Assembly: GCA_045124495.1 (NCBI GenBank)
Contig: JBGVLX010000049.1
Coordinates: 1 to 29,341 of the forward strand
Source of the DNA: RGIG1668 sp045124495
Lineage (GTDB): Bacteria > Bacillota > Clostridia > Lachnospirales > Lachnospiraceae
Reading direction: 5' to 3'
DNA: 29,341 bases
Shown piece by piece: positions 16,895-25,262 of this stretch (position 1 is the stretch's first letter; every line of letters starts with the position of its first letter). The position numbers and the translations under genes were made by a program. The notes under the pieces were generated by a model, which made no database searches, had not been told where the DNA came from, and was given only the letters and a program-made list of their open reading frames with translations.

Positions 16895-18271
16895 ATGAGT
16901 AATAAAGAAATTCCATATAAAATTTATTTAAACGAAAATGAAATGCCAAAACAGTGGTATAATGTTCGCGCTGATATGAAAAACAAACCCGCACCACTGT
17001 TAAATTCAGCAACCCTGAAACCAATTACCTTTGAAGAATTACGTCCGGTTTTCTGTGACGAACTAATCAAACAGGAATTAGATGACGTAAATCCATATAT
17101 TGATATTCCGGAAGAAATTTTAAAATTTTACAAAATGTACCGTCCTGCTCCATTGGTACGTGCATATTGTTTAGAAGAAAAGCTTGGTACACCTGCAAAA
17201 ATATATTACAAATTTGAAGGAAATAACACCAGTGGAAGCCATAAATTAAATTCTGCCATTGCCCAGGCCTATTATGCAAAAAAACAGGGCTTAAAAGGTG
17301 TTACCACAGAAACCGGTGCCGGACAATGGGGTACTGCACTTTCTATGGCTTGTTCTTATTTTGATTTAGACTGTCAGGTATATATGGTTAAAGTTTCTTA
17401 TGAACAAAAACCTTTTCGTCGTGAAGTAATGCGTACATATGGTGCGAAAGTAACCCCTTCCCCTTCCGAGACAACAGAAGTTGGACGTAAGATTTTAGCT
17501 GCTCATCCAGGTACCACCGGAAGCCTTGGCTGTGCCATTTCAGAAGCAGTAGAAGCCGCTTCTTTACAAGAAGGTTACCGTTATGTTCTTGGAAGTGTAT
17601 TAAATCAGGTTTTACTTCACCAAACAGTCATTGGTTTAGAAACCAAAACTGCATTGGAAAAATATGATATCACCCCAGACATTATTATTGGTTGTGCCGG
17701 AGGTGGTTCTAACCTTGGAGGATTAATTTCTCCATTTATGGGTGAAAAATTGCGTGGGGAAAAAGATTATCGCTTTATTGCCGTAGAACCGGCATCCTGC
17801 CCAAGTTTAACCAGAGGAAAATATGTGTATGACTACTGTGATACCGGAATGGTCTGTCCATTATCTAAAATGTACACTTTAGGCAGTGGATTCATTCCTT
17901 CTGCAAATCATGCTGGCGGATTACGTTATCATGGTATGAGTTCCACCTTAAGTCAATTATATGATGACGGTCTGATGGAGGCAGTTGCTGTTGAACAGAC
18001 CTCTGTTTTCGAAGCAGCACAGTATTTCGCACGTATTGAAGGAATCCTTCCGGCTCCTGAAAGCAGTCATGCAATTAAAGTGGCCATTGATGAAGCTAAA
18101 AAATGCAAAGAAACCGGAGAAGAAAAAACTATCGTATTTGGATTAACCGGTACAGGATATTTTGATATGATGTCATATCAAAAATTTAATGATGGTGTGA
18201 TGAGTGATTATATTCCTACTGACGAAGATCTTCAAACAGGTTTTGCAGGACTTCCAAATGTAGAAGCTTAA
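16895..18271 (+). CDS. trpB: Tryptophan synthase beta chain, long TrpB2 type
   Basis: A PLP enzyme joining indole to serine to form tryptophan. At 458 residues it has the extended N terminus of the TrpB2 class (PYKIYLNENEMPKQWYNVRAD), rather than the ~400 residues of TrpB1. The PLP lysine is Lys117 in GNNTSGSHKLNSA, the catalytic Glu is Glu139 in ETGAGQWG, and the phosphate-binding loop is GCAGGGSNLGG (~266-276). GGAG lies about eight bases before the ATG. No trpA or other trp gene adjoins it; TrpB2 enzymes often act without the alpha subunit, salvaging free indole or using another donor. It lies between an amylase and a terminator, so it is a single-gene unit. TrpB2-like is my reading; whether tryptophan is its main product is not shown by the sequence. 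Confidence 0.95.
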   Translation: MSNKEIPYKIYLNENEMPKQWYNVRADMKNKPAPLLNSATLKPITFEELRPVFCDELIKQELDDVNPYIDIPEEILKFYKMYRPAPLVRAYCLEEKLGTPAKIYYKFEGNNTSGSHKLNSAIAQAYYAKKQGLKGVTTETGAGQWGTALSMACSYFDLDCQVYMVKVSYEQKPFRREVMRTYGAKVTPSPSETTEVGRKILAAHPGTTGSLGCAISEAVEAASLQEGYRYVLGSVLNQVLLHQTVIGLETKTALEKYDITPDIIIGCAGGGSNLGGLISPFMGEKLRGEKDYRFIAVEPASCPSLTRGKYVYDYCDTGMVCPLSKMYTLGSGFIPSANHAGGLRYHGMSSTLSQLYDDGLMEAVAVEQTSVFEAAQYFARIEGILPAPESSHAIKVAIDEAKKCKETGEEKTIVFGLTGTGYFDMMSYQKFNDGVMSDYIPTDEDLQTGFAGLPNVEA

Positions 18272-18319
18272 TTAAATTTACAAAGTTAAACAGCAAAGTT
18301 ATATCTATAATATAAAAAC

Positions 18320-18371
18320 GAACCAAATCAACGGAAACTTTTCTTTTATCAGCTTCCTCTTGATTTGGTTC
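18320..18371 (+). terminator. Probable terminator of trpB2
   Basis: A perfect 12-base inverted repeat, GAACCAAATCAA (18320-18331) with its complement (18360-18371), encloses a second short GGAA/TTCC pairing. It is followed by TATTATTTAT rather than a clean T-run, so efficiency is uncertain. It lies 48 bases after the trpB2 stop. Confidence 0.6.
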
Positions 18372-18491
18372 TATTATTTATATCAAAGAGTAAAAGTTAC
18401 TTTGACTCCTTGACATCTACAAATTACTTCGCACCTTTTGCTCCCGGATTTCTAGAAATATTCTTTTGTATTTCGTCAGGATATAAAATTT

Positions 18492-19058
18492 CTATACCCC
18501 ATTCGAAAAAAATCCATTCAAATCATAGGACATATATTCCATACCTTCCAGGTTTTTAAATATAATTTTATCTTCCTCCATTATCAAATAACTCCTAGGA
18601 CTATTTTCTTTTGGGATAGAAACAGAGCCAGGATTTAGATAAAGAAATTCTCCTATCTTCTCACATTTGGGAACATGGGTATGTCCATTTAACAAAATAT
18701 CTCCTGCTTTCATAGGCGGCAACTGATTCTGATTATATTTATGCCCATGAGTCGCAAAAATCATGCGATTTCCAATATACAAAATAGCATAATCTGCTAA
18801 CACTGGAAACTCCAATACCATCTGGTCTACCTCACAATCACAATTTCCTCTAACACACAACAATTCTGTTGCTACATCGTTTAACAAGGAAATCACTTTC
18901 TTCGGTTCATATCCATCCGGTAAATCATTTCGTGGTCCATGATATAAGAGATCGCCAAGTAATAATAATTTATCTGCCTTTTCTTTTTGATAACAAGAAA
19001 GCATTTTCTCACAATAAAACTTAGAGCCGTGAATATCCGATGCAATCATAATTTTCAT
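18492..19058 (-). CDS. yfcE: YfcE-like metallophosphodiesterase
   Basis: 188 residues, close to E. coli YfcE (184). The calcineurin-like metal site is complete: SDIHG (Asp8, His10), LLGD (Asp36), RGNCD (Asn72), ATHGH (His104) and NGHTHVP (His126, His128), followed by NPGSVSIP. Relatives hydrolyse simple phosphodiesters in vitro and the physiological substrate is unknown. Its ATG overlaps the stop of the oligo-1,6-glucosidase gene by four bases (ATGA), so the two are translationally coupled, a pairing of sugar and phosphodiester hydrolysis without an obvious biochemical link. Confidence 0.93.
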   Translation of the reverse strand: MKIMIASDIHGSKFYCEKMLSCYQKEKADKLLLLGDLLYHGPRNDLPDGYEPKKVISLLNDVATELLCVRGNCDCEVDQMVLEFPVLADYAILYIGNRMIFATHGHKYNQNQLPPMKAGDILLNGHTHVPKCEKIGEFLYLNPGSVSIPKENSPRSYLIMEEDKIIFKNLEGMEYMSYDLNGFFSNGV

Positions 19059-20674
19059 AGATAATACATCCTTGCTTCATATGGTCTTAATACATTTTCA
19101 CTGTTAACATCCTGATAATTTGATATCAACAGCTTCTTTTCTCCCTTGAGTTCTTGGGGAATTTCAATACTTACTTCATTCCCATAGAAATTACATAATA
19201 CCCAAAGAGTTTTCCCTTCAAAAGTTCTTGTATAGGAGAACAACTGATTATTTTCAGGGAAAACCAACTCAAAATCACCTTCCACAAACACAGGATATTC
19301 TTTTCTAAGTGCGATTAAGTTCTTGTAATATGAAAAAATAGAATCAGGATCTTCCATCTGAGATTTTGCATTAATTTCCTTATAATTTGGATTTACATCA
19401 AGCCAAGGCGTTCCTGTCGTAAAGCCTGCATTTAATGAATCATCCCATTGCATTGGGGTTCTGGCATTATCACGACTTTTTGCATACAGTGATGCCAGAA
19501 TACTTTCATCACTATATCCTCTCTCTCTTCTGTCCTTTATCATATTAACGGTTTCAATGTCCCGATACTGCTCCATGGTAAACTTAGAATTCGTCATTCC
19601 TAATTCTTCTCCTTGATAGATATACGGAGTTCCCTGCATACCATGTAAAATAGTAGCTAACATTTTTGCTGATTCCACACGATATTCTTTGTCATTTCCC
19701 CATCTGGATACAATACGAGGTAAATCATGATTATTCCAAAACAAACTGTTCCATCCAATGTTATGCAGGCCTTTTTGCCATTTTGCAAGAACTTCTTTCA
19801 ATTTCTGTAAATCTAATGGTATAACATCCCATTTTTCCTTTCCTTCTTCCTGATCCAGTCCAATATGTTCAAACTGGAATACCATAGAAAATTCACTTCC
19901 ATCGGGGTTACTATAAAGTTTTGCACGTTCCAAATCAGCGCCCCATGCCTCTCCTACTGTAATGAGGTTCGCTCTTTGGAAAGTTTCCATGCTTAATTCC
20001 CGTAAAAAGTCATGTAATCTCGGACCATTAATGGTGATATGATGATCCGGTTCTTTTGCAATCTGATCGATGACATCCAAACGGAATCCTTCTACTCCCT
20101 TATCGATCCACCAGTTAATCATATCATAAATTTCTTTTCGTACTTTTGGGTTTTCCCAATTTAAATCCGGTTGTTTCGGAGAAAACTGGTGAAAGAAATA
20201 TTGTCCAAGTTCAGGAACCCATTCCCATGCCGTACCACCAAAGACAGAACACATATCATTTGGAAGTTCTCCTTCCACACCATCTTTAAAGATATAATAA
20301 TCATGATATGGATTATCCTTACTTTTTCTCGCTTCTTTGAACCATGGGTGTTCATCCGAAGAATGATTCAACACCAAATCCACAATAATTCCGATATTTC
20401 TTGCTTTCGCCTCAGAAATCAACTCTTCCATATCAGAAAGTGTTCCAAACATAGGGTCGATATCCTGGTAATCCGAAATATCATATCCATTATCATCCTG
20501 AGGAGATTTACAAACAGGGGATAACCAAATTGCATCAATGCCCAATTCCCTTAGGTAATCTAACTTTTCAATGATTCCTCTGATATCTCCCACTCCACTT
20601 CCAGTACTATCCTTAAAACTTCTAGGATAAATCTGATATACCACTGCTTTTTTCCACCAATTTTTGTCTCGCAT
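19055..20674 (-). CDS. malL: Oligo-1,6-glucosidase / alpha-glucosidase, GH13 (subfamily 31-like)
   Basis: It cleaves glucose from the non-reducing end of isomalto- or malto-oligosaccharides. 539 residues, typical length, beginning WWKKAVVYQIYPRSF. The conserved regions are present: DLVLNHSSDEHPWF, nucleophile Asp200 in GFRLDVID, acid/base Glu242 in VGEAWG, and Asp317 in NNHDLPR. The Val directly after the nucleophile is the hallmark of alpha-1,6-preferring members, so an isomaltase-like specificity is likely. There is no signal peptide, so the enzyme is cytoplasmic. AGGAG lies upstream of the ATG at 20674, 92 bases after the ABC-F stop. It overlaps yfcE at its end. With the amylase at 15312 it would complete alpha-glucan breakdown to glucose. 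The symbol follows Bacillus usage and specificity is inferred. Confidence 0.94.
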   Translation of the reverse strand: MRDKNWWKKAVVYQIYPRSFKDSTGSGVGDIRGIIEKLDYLRELGIDAIWLSPVCKSPQDDNGYDISDYQDIDPMFGTLSDMEELISEAKARNIGIIVDLVLNHSSDEHPWFKEARKSKDNPYHDYYIFKDGVEGELPNDMCSVFGGTAWEWVPELGQYFFHQFSPKQPDLNWENPKVRKEIYDMINWWIDKGVEGFRLDVIDQIAKEPDHHITINGPRLHDFLRELSMETFQRANLITVGEAWGADLERAKLYSNPDGSEFSMVFQFEHIGLDQEEGKEKWDVIPLDLQKLKEVLAKWQKGLHNIGWNSLFWNNHDLPRIVSRWGNDKEYRVESAKMLATILHGMQGTPYIYQGEELGMTNSKFTMEQYRDIETVNMIKDRRERGYSDESILASLYAKSRDNARTPMQWDDSLNAGFTTGTPWLDVNPNYKEINAKSQMEDPDSIFSYYKNLIALRKEYPVFVEGDFELVFPENNQLFSYTRTFEGKTLWVLCNFYGNEVSIEIPQELKGEKKLLISNYQDVNSENVLRPYEARMYYL

Positions 20675-20766
20675 AAATCAACTTCTCCTATCTATCATAT
20701 TTTATAACTGCCAAAATAATTTCAGATACTACACATTTTCATAATATGAATGTTTTAGATTTCAAC

Positions 20767-22713
20767 TTATTCCTCCGAAATCGATGCCATCAATTCTTCC
20801 CATTCTGTCATGATTTCTAATATTTCTTCTTCCAAGGCATCTATTTCTTCCTGTATCTGTCCTAATTTCACATAGTCTGACTGATATTCTTCATTCAGCA
20901 AATCCTGTTTCTTTCGGTCGCAGGCTTCTTCTTTTTGTTGCATTTGTTCTTCTAACTTTTTTATCTTTCTTTCCAACTTTGCCTGTTCTTTTCCCGGATT
21001 ATAATAAGCTTTCTTCCTTGTCTTATTATCATTATCCCCTGAAGCTCTGTTTTTATCTGTTTTTTCCGAAGACTTAACATTTGCTAAATCTCCTGCCTCC
21101 GCCAAAAGTTTTTCGCATTCTTCTTTGTATTGCTCATACCCAAAAGGATATAAAATCGTATTATGATTTTCAAATACCAATAATTTATCACATACTTTTT
21201 TGATGAAATATCTGTCATGAGATACTAAAATTAAGGTACCTGCATATTCCCTAAGCATGGACTCCAAGGTTTCTTTTCCCACGATATCCATATGGTTGGT
21301 AGGTTCATCCAAAATCAGAACATTCGGCTCTCTTTTTAATATTTTGCATAATGCCAGTCTGACTTTTTCACCTCCCGAAAGCATAGAAACTTTTTTGAAA
21401 ACATCCTCTCCCGAAAATAAAAATGCTCCCAATAAATTTCTTACCTCCGTCTGGGTTAAATTAGGAAACTCGTCCCAAAAATCATCCAAAACCGTTTTTT
21501 CACTGGTATATTGTGCCATTTGCTGATCAAAATAGCCGATTTGCACATTCGCACCGAACTGAAAAGTTCCTGAAATCTTTGGAATCTTCCTCATGAGAGT
21601 CTTTAAAAAAGTAGATTTTCCTAGTCCATTTCCACCAATAATACCTACCTTTTCTCCTTTTTTTACTTCAATAGAAACTTTAGATAATACATCTGCATAC
21701 CCAATTTCCAAATCTCTTACTGATAATACATCCTTTCCAGTCTCCACTGTAGGCTGGAAATTCGCATGAAACGTCTTATTATCATACCGGTCTGGTGCTT
21801 CAATTAAATCCATATGTTCAATTTGCTTTAATTTAGACCGTGTCATAGCAGCCTTCGTAGGCTTATTCTTAAATTTATCTACAATTTGCTGCAGTCGCTC
21901 GATTTCCTTTTGCTGAGCCGCATAATTTTTCTTTTGTTGTTCATAATTTAATTTCTTGGTTTCTACAAAATGAGTGTAATTTCCAGGATACCTTTTTGTT
22001 TCTCCATATTCAATCTCATATACCACATCCGCAATATTATCCAGGAACATTCTGTCATGGGATACTACCACTACTGCTTTTTTATAGTCTTTTAAATATT
22101 TTTCCAGCCACTCTACCGTAGAAATATCCAAATGATTCGTCGGTTCGTCTAATAATAAAATATCCGGCTTGGATAATAAAAGTTTGATAAAGGCAATCTT
22201 TGTCTGTTGTCCACCAGAAAACTGACTTAAAGGCTTTTTCTTATCCTCCTGGGAGAAACCAAATTTTACAATCAGCATTTCATATTCTTTTTCATAAAAA
22301 TAGCCACCCAGGTTTTCAAAATTCTCCTGCAGCCTTGTAAAACGCCGGATGGTTTCTTCCTCATGATTATGCTCCATAAGCACAGTTAATTCTTCTAACT
22401 GAGCCTTCATGGTTTCTATTTTATGAAATGCCTTCCTGATTTCCTGCTCCATGGTAAGGGATAAGTCCGAAAATGCCATCTGCTTCAAATATCCAATTTC
22501 AGGGTTACCTGATTTTGCAATGAAAATATCTTCGTCACTATCTCTTTTCGCTAAATCCACATCACCGGCAATCAGTTTTAAAAAAGTGGTTTTTCCACAT
22601 CCATTTCTTCCTACAACAGCGATTTTTTCTGTATTTCGTATTTCAAAATTAATACTTTTTAAAATAACATCACCGCCAAACTGTACGGCTCCGTTACAAA
22701 TCTGATATAACAT
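20767..22713 (-). CDS. ABC-F family ATPase (YdiF-like)
   Basis: 648 residues with two ATP-binding cassettes and no membrane segment. Cassette 1 has Walker A GRNGCGKT (35-42), signature FSGGQ (165-169) and Walker B ILLLDEPTNHLD (from 185). Cassette 2 has GGNGLGKS (360-367), LSGGE (445-449) and LILDEPTNHMD. The cassettes are joined by the ABC-F linker helices (~255-300, ending NKPTKAAMTRSKLKQ), and the protein ends in a charged coiled coil (~575-645). ABC-F proteins bind the ribosomal E site and act in translation control or antibiotic protection. The long linker and C-terminal coiled coil fit the YdiF/Uup-like housekeeping types better than a drug-resistance type, but that cannot be settled here. 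The ribosome site is weak. The leader holds small inverted repeats. Confidence 0.95.
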   Translation of the reverse strand: MLYQICNGAVQFGGDVILKSINFEIRNTEKIAVVGRNGCGKTTFLKLIAGDVDLAKRDSDEDIFIAKSGNPEIGYLKQMAFSDLSLTMEQEIRKAFHKIETMKAQLEELTVLMEHNHEEETIRRFTRLQENFENLGGYFYEKEYEMLIVKFGFSQEDKKKPLSQFSGGQQTKIAFIKLLLSKPDILLLDEPTNHLDISTVEWLEKYLKDYKKAVVVVSHDRMFLDNIADVVYEIEYGETKRYPGNYTHFVETKKLNYEQQKKNYAAQQKEIERLQQIVDKFKNKPTKAAMTRSKLKQIEHMDLIEAPDRYDNKTFHANFQPTVETGKDVLSVRDLEIGYADVLSKVSIEVKKGEKVGIIGGNGLGKSTFLKTLMRKIPKISGTFQFGANVQIGYFDQQMAQYTSEKTVLDDFWDEFPNLTQTEVRNLLGAFLFSGEDVFKKVSMLSGGEKVRLALCKILKREPNVLILDEPTNHMDIVGKETLESMLREYAGTLILVSHDRYFIKKVCDKLLVFENHNTILYPFGYEQYKEECEKLLAEAGDLANVKSSEKTDKNRASGDNDNKTRKKAYYNPGKEQAKLERKIKKLEEQMQQKEEACDRKKQDLLNEEYQSDYVKLGQIQEEIDALEEEILEIMTEWEELMASISEE

Positions 22714-22760
22714 AACTTACACCAAGCCCCAGGATAGACATCTTCTATTTCTCCTAAGGC

Positions 22761-22790
22761 GCAAACATAAAGGGTAAAAGGTGTGTTTGC
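22761..22790. repeat. Inverted repeat in the ABC-F leader
   Basis: GCAAACA (22761-22767) pairs with TGTTTGC (22784-22790). The overlapping AAGGGTAAAAG (22770-22780) pairs imperfectly with CTTTCACCCTT (22816-22826). On the minus strand the two hairpins are mutually exclusive because they share bases, which is an attenuator-like layout between the PHP gene and the ABC-F gene. Confidence 0.4.
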
Positions 22791-22824
22791 AACCAACTTC
22801 CTTTCTCCGATTTTTCTTTCACCC

Positions 22825-23568
22825 TTACCTTTCTCTTTTGCGCTCGTCTGAATCTAGATAAGATTTTAGCTCATCTATTTGATAATTTAAAATCAAATGC
22901 TCCGGAAAATGAATTTCTTCCATCAAATCCAATGCATAAGAATTTGCCCCTACATTATGATCTGCATGTGCATCACTTCCAATTATCACAGGATAATCTT
23001 CCTGGGCGCATAACTCCAGGATTTCCTTGTCATTTTCACGGGCATTCTCCCGCCAACTGGTTGGTGACAAAGAATTATTATTAATTTCTAATATTTTACG
23101 ATATTCTTTTGCTGCTTTTACCACTTCCTTATAGTCCAAAGGTATTCTTCCATCATCCGGATGTCCAATAATATTCACATAAGGATTTTTTATCGCTCCA
23201 ATCACTGCTTCCGTGTTCTGCACTTCAGTCCCCACAGTGTATCCAATGGTATTATGAATACTGGCAATGGCAATATCCAAATTTTTTAATAATTCCCGGC
23301 TCATATCTACAGTGCCATTATAATCAATAATATTTAATTCAACCCCCAGCAATAACTGCACTCCATAATAGGAACGATTTGCATTCCATAAATTTTGAAA
23401 ATATATTTCACTGCAGGTTCCTGGCATCGTCATCGAATGTTCTGTAATTCCTAGCAAAGAAATCCCTTTCTCCTTAGCTGCCTTAGCCATTTCCTGTATG
23501 GTATTATAAGCATGTCCACTAGCTATGGTGTGGGTATGCAAATCTGCCAGATAAGATTTTTTGTACAT
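22825..23568 (-). CDS. PHP-domain phosphatase (YcdX-like)
   Basis: 247 residues forming a single PHP domain. The metal-binding motifs are DLHTHT (His11, His13), ITEHSMTMPG (His44), LLGVELNI, ASIHNT, IIGHPDDGR and IIGSDAHADH. This is the pattern of YcdX-type PHP phosphatases, which use three metal ions to hydrolyse small phosphate esters; the substrate is not known. The start is the ATG at 23568, with GGAGG six bases upstream. An in-frame ATG at 23586 overlaps that ribosome site and is unlikely. A promoter lies at 23648-23676. The ABC-F gene follows after 111 bases and may be co-transcribed. Confidence 0.92.
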   Translation of the reverse strand: MYKKSYLADLHTHTIASGHAYNTIQEMAKAAKEKGISLLGITEHSMTMPGTCSEIYFQNLWNANRSYYGVQLLLGVELNIIDYNGTVDMSRELLKNLDIAIASIHNTIGYTVGTEVQNTEAVIGAIKNPYVNIIGHPDDGRIPLDYKEVVKAAKEYRKILEINNNSLSPTSWRENARENDKEILELCAQEDYPVIIGSDAHADHNVGANSYALDLMEEIHFPEHLILNYQIDELKSYLDSDERKRER

Positions 23569-23647
23569 TTTAATCCTCCATTCCAAGAGTGTCGAATGAT
23601 TTTTCTTTCCATCTACATTATGAATTAACTTTTCATCTAACTATAAA

Positions 23648-23676
23648 ATTTTATCACATGAAACCCTAAAAATCAA
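23648..23676 (-). promoter_or_regulatory. Promoter of the PHP phosphatase gene
   Basis: The minus strand has -35 TTGATT (23671-23676), a 17-base spacer and -10 TAAAAT (23648-23653), about 80 bases before the start codon. Confidence 0.6.
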
Positions 23677-23817
23677 CTCAGTTACCACAGCTACCGATGC
23701 CTACAATAAATAGTTTTTTGCAGAATCGAGTACATCAGTTATTGCAAATAGATGAACCAGCCATAGAATTTCCTTCATATACTATAAATAAGCATTTCAA
23801 ATGAAACAGGTGATATT

Positions 23818-24696
23818 TTGTTTTGGCAAAAAGAAATTGGCATTGAGTCTGCATACGAACGTGGCTTATATGGAAAAAACATTACTGTTGCCATTTTGGA
23901 TACCGGTATCTATCCCCATCAGGACTTTATGACTCCTTCAAACAGAATTCTTTGTTTTCGCGACTTTGTTTCTTCTAGGATCAATCCTTATGATGATAGT
24001 GGTCATGGTACACACGTTGCTGGAATCATTGCTTCTGGTGGCAAATATAAAAATTACTATATTGGAGCTGCCCCTCAATGCAATCTTGTTATTTTGAAGG
24101 TATTAGATGAAAAAGGCAATGGAACGATTTCTAGTTTCTTTCATGGTATAGATTGGATACTTACACACCATCAGGAATACAACATCCGCATTGTCAACAT
24201 TTCCATAGGCACGAAACCTACCAACCAGACAAAAGAAGAAAGTTATTTTATCCAAAAAGTAAATTCCCTTTGGGATGCGGGAATTATCGTAGTAGCTGCC
24301 GCCGGAAATGATGGTCCTAAAAACAATAGTATAACAACCCCCGGAATCAGCAGAAAAGTTATTACCGTAGGTGCTGCGGAATTAAATCAAAACAAAAAGA
24401 CCTCCTATTATTCCGGAAACGGTCCTACGGATTCCTGTATTATCAAACCAGAATTGGTAGCTCCAGGCTCCAACATTCTTTCTTGTTCTTCTTCCCCTTC
24501 CGGTTACTTTACCAAGAGTGGAACCTCCATGTCCACACCCATTGTTTCCGGTTGCATTGCGTTATTATTAGAAAGCGAGCCTGATTTAACCCCAAAAGAA
24601 GTAAAATTAAGACTATATCACAGTACAAAAGACTTGAAACTTCCAAAATCCAAGCAAGGTTGGGGTATGATTCAGGTAAATAAACTAATTTGGTAA
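23818..24696 (+). CDS. Subtilisin-family (S8) serine protease without propeptide
   Basis: 292 residues, containing a complete S8 domain. The triad is Asp28 (AILDTGIYPH), His63 (DSGHGTHVAG) and Ser237 (SGTSMSTP), with oxyanion Asn164 (AAGNDG). There is neither signal peptide nor propeptide, as in intracellular subtilisins or some germination- and sporulation-associated proteases. The start is a TTG at 23818 with AGGTGA about five bases before it; the frame has no upstream ATG before a TAA at 23785-23787. A TATAAA (23783-23788) and an overlapping CATATACT lie upstream but neither has a convincing -35. The next gene is the Cys/Gly-rich small protein 131 bases downstream, which has its own candidate promoter. 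Substrate unknown. Confidence 0.93.
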   Translation: MFWQKEIGIESAYERGLYGKNITVAILDTGIYPHQDFMTPSNRILCFRDFVSSRINPYDDSGHGTHVAGIIASGGKYKNYYIGAAPQCNLVILKVLDEKGNGTISSFFHGIDWILTHHQEYNIRIVNISIGTKPTNQTKEESYFIQKVNSLWDAGIIVVAAAGNDGPKNNSITTPGISRKVITVGAAELNQNKKTSYYSGNGPTDSCIIKPELVAPGSNILSCSSSPSGYFTKSGTSMSTPIVSGCIALLLESEPDLTPKEVKLRLYHSTKDLKLPKSKQGWGMIQVNKLIW

Positions 24697-24770
24697 CAGC
24701 AAAACAATGAAAAAATCTTGTTTAAGAATTGTTTTTATGCAGCAAAAATAAATTTATAAAATAATAGGAA

Positions 24771-24796
24771 ACTAACCAAGCTATAGTGCATATTCT
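24771..24796 (+). promoter_or_regulatory. Candidate sporulation-sigma promoter (sigmaK/sigmaE-like)
   Basis: AC at 24771-24772, a 16-base gap, then CATATTCT (24789-24796), matching the AC-N16-CATAnnnT pattern of mother-cell sigma factors. Transcription would start near 24803, about 12 bases before AGGAGG (24815-24820). No good sigmaA pair at this spacing is visible. Confidence 0.4.
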
Positions 24797-24827
24797 TAAA
24801 GTGTAAACCAATTTAGGAGGCACTAAC

Positions 24828-25064
24828 ATGAGTGATTTAGCAGCAACACATTGCGGAGGTTCTTGTTGTGATTCAAACGGATTTGGAGGTAGCTGGATTA
24901 TTATTCTGTTATTACTTTTCTGTTGCAACAGTGGAAGCTCTAGAAGCGGATTTGGCTGCGGATGCGATGACGGATGTGATTCTTCCTTCATTATCATCTT
25001 AATCTTATTACTTTTCTGTGGTTGTGGAAATAACAACAACAGAGAAGGCGGAATGTGCTGCTAA
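24828..25064 (+). CDS. Cys/Gly-rich small membrane protein (high-cysteine HCB-13/YjcZ-like)
   Basis: 78 residues, MSDLAATHCGG start, with a perfect AGGAGG seven bases upstream. The chain is two copies of one design: a Cys/Gly/Ser/Asp-rich segment followed by a short hydrophobic helix, GGSWIIILLLLFCC (~21-34) and SSFIIILILLLFCGCG (~51-66), ending GGMCC. There are fourteen cysteines. Small Clostridia proteins of this look are often labelled 'chorion class high-cysteine HCB protein 13', and the helix resembles YjcZ-type sporulation proteins. The role is unknown; a spore-layer or membrane-associated cross-linked peptide is plausible. It shares strand and proximity with the S8 protease, and a sporulation-type promoter precedes it. 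Confidence 0.85.
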   Translation: MSDLAATHCGGSCCDSNGFGGSWIIILLLLFCCNSGSSRSGFGCGCDDGCDSSFIIILILLLFCGCGNNNNREGGMCC

Positions 25065-25112
25065 TTTAAGCCATATTTCCATCTGACTATCTAAAAATAG
25101 TCAAAAAAGAGT

Positions 25113-25154
25113 CAAAAAAGAGGGGCAATGAAGATATTCTTCATTTGCCCCTCT
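25113..25154 (-). terminator. Strong intrinsic terminator of the gap-pgk-tpiA cluster
   Basis: Arms 25119-25134 and 25138-25154 pair over 16 positions with one bulged base and a three-base loop. They include a G4/C4 core and are followed on the minus strand by six T, a short gap and another T-run. On the plus strand no T-run follows, so it serves tpiA rather than the small Cys-rich gene. The rest of 25065-25262 holds nothing recognisable. Confidence 0.9.
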
Positions 25155-25262
25155 CTACAATTATAAGTCAAAGCCAAACTATCTTTTAGCCTCAAACTCA
25201 TATTATATTTTCAAAAAAACAACCTTGATTACTTATCATAAAGTTTACAAAGTACTTGTAAA

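Noticed and set aside
18365..18559. Plus-strand 64-residue frame after trpB2
   Set aside because: It begins in the terminator stem and overlaps the well-supported 3' end of yfcE on the other strand.
23776..23783. CATATACT upstream of the S8 protease as a sporulation-sigma -10
   Set aside because: No AC or ATA element stands at the right distance (the nearest AC is 18 bases away), so the match is too weak to call.
24722..25039. Minus-strand 105-residue frame opposite the Cys-rich small gene
   Set aside because: It has no ribosome site or family resemblance, and the plus-strand frame has a perfect AGGAGG and a patterned repeat structure.
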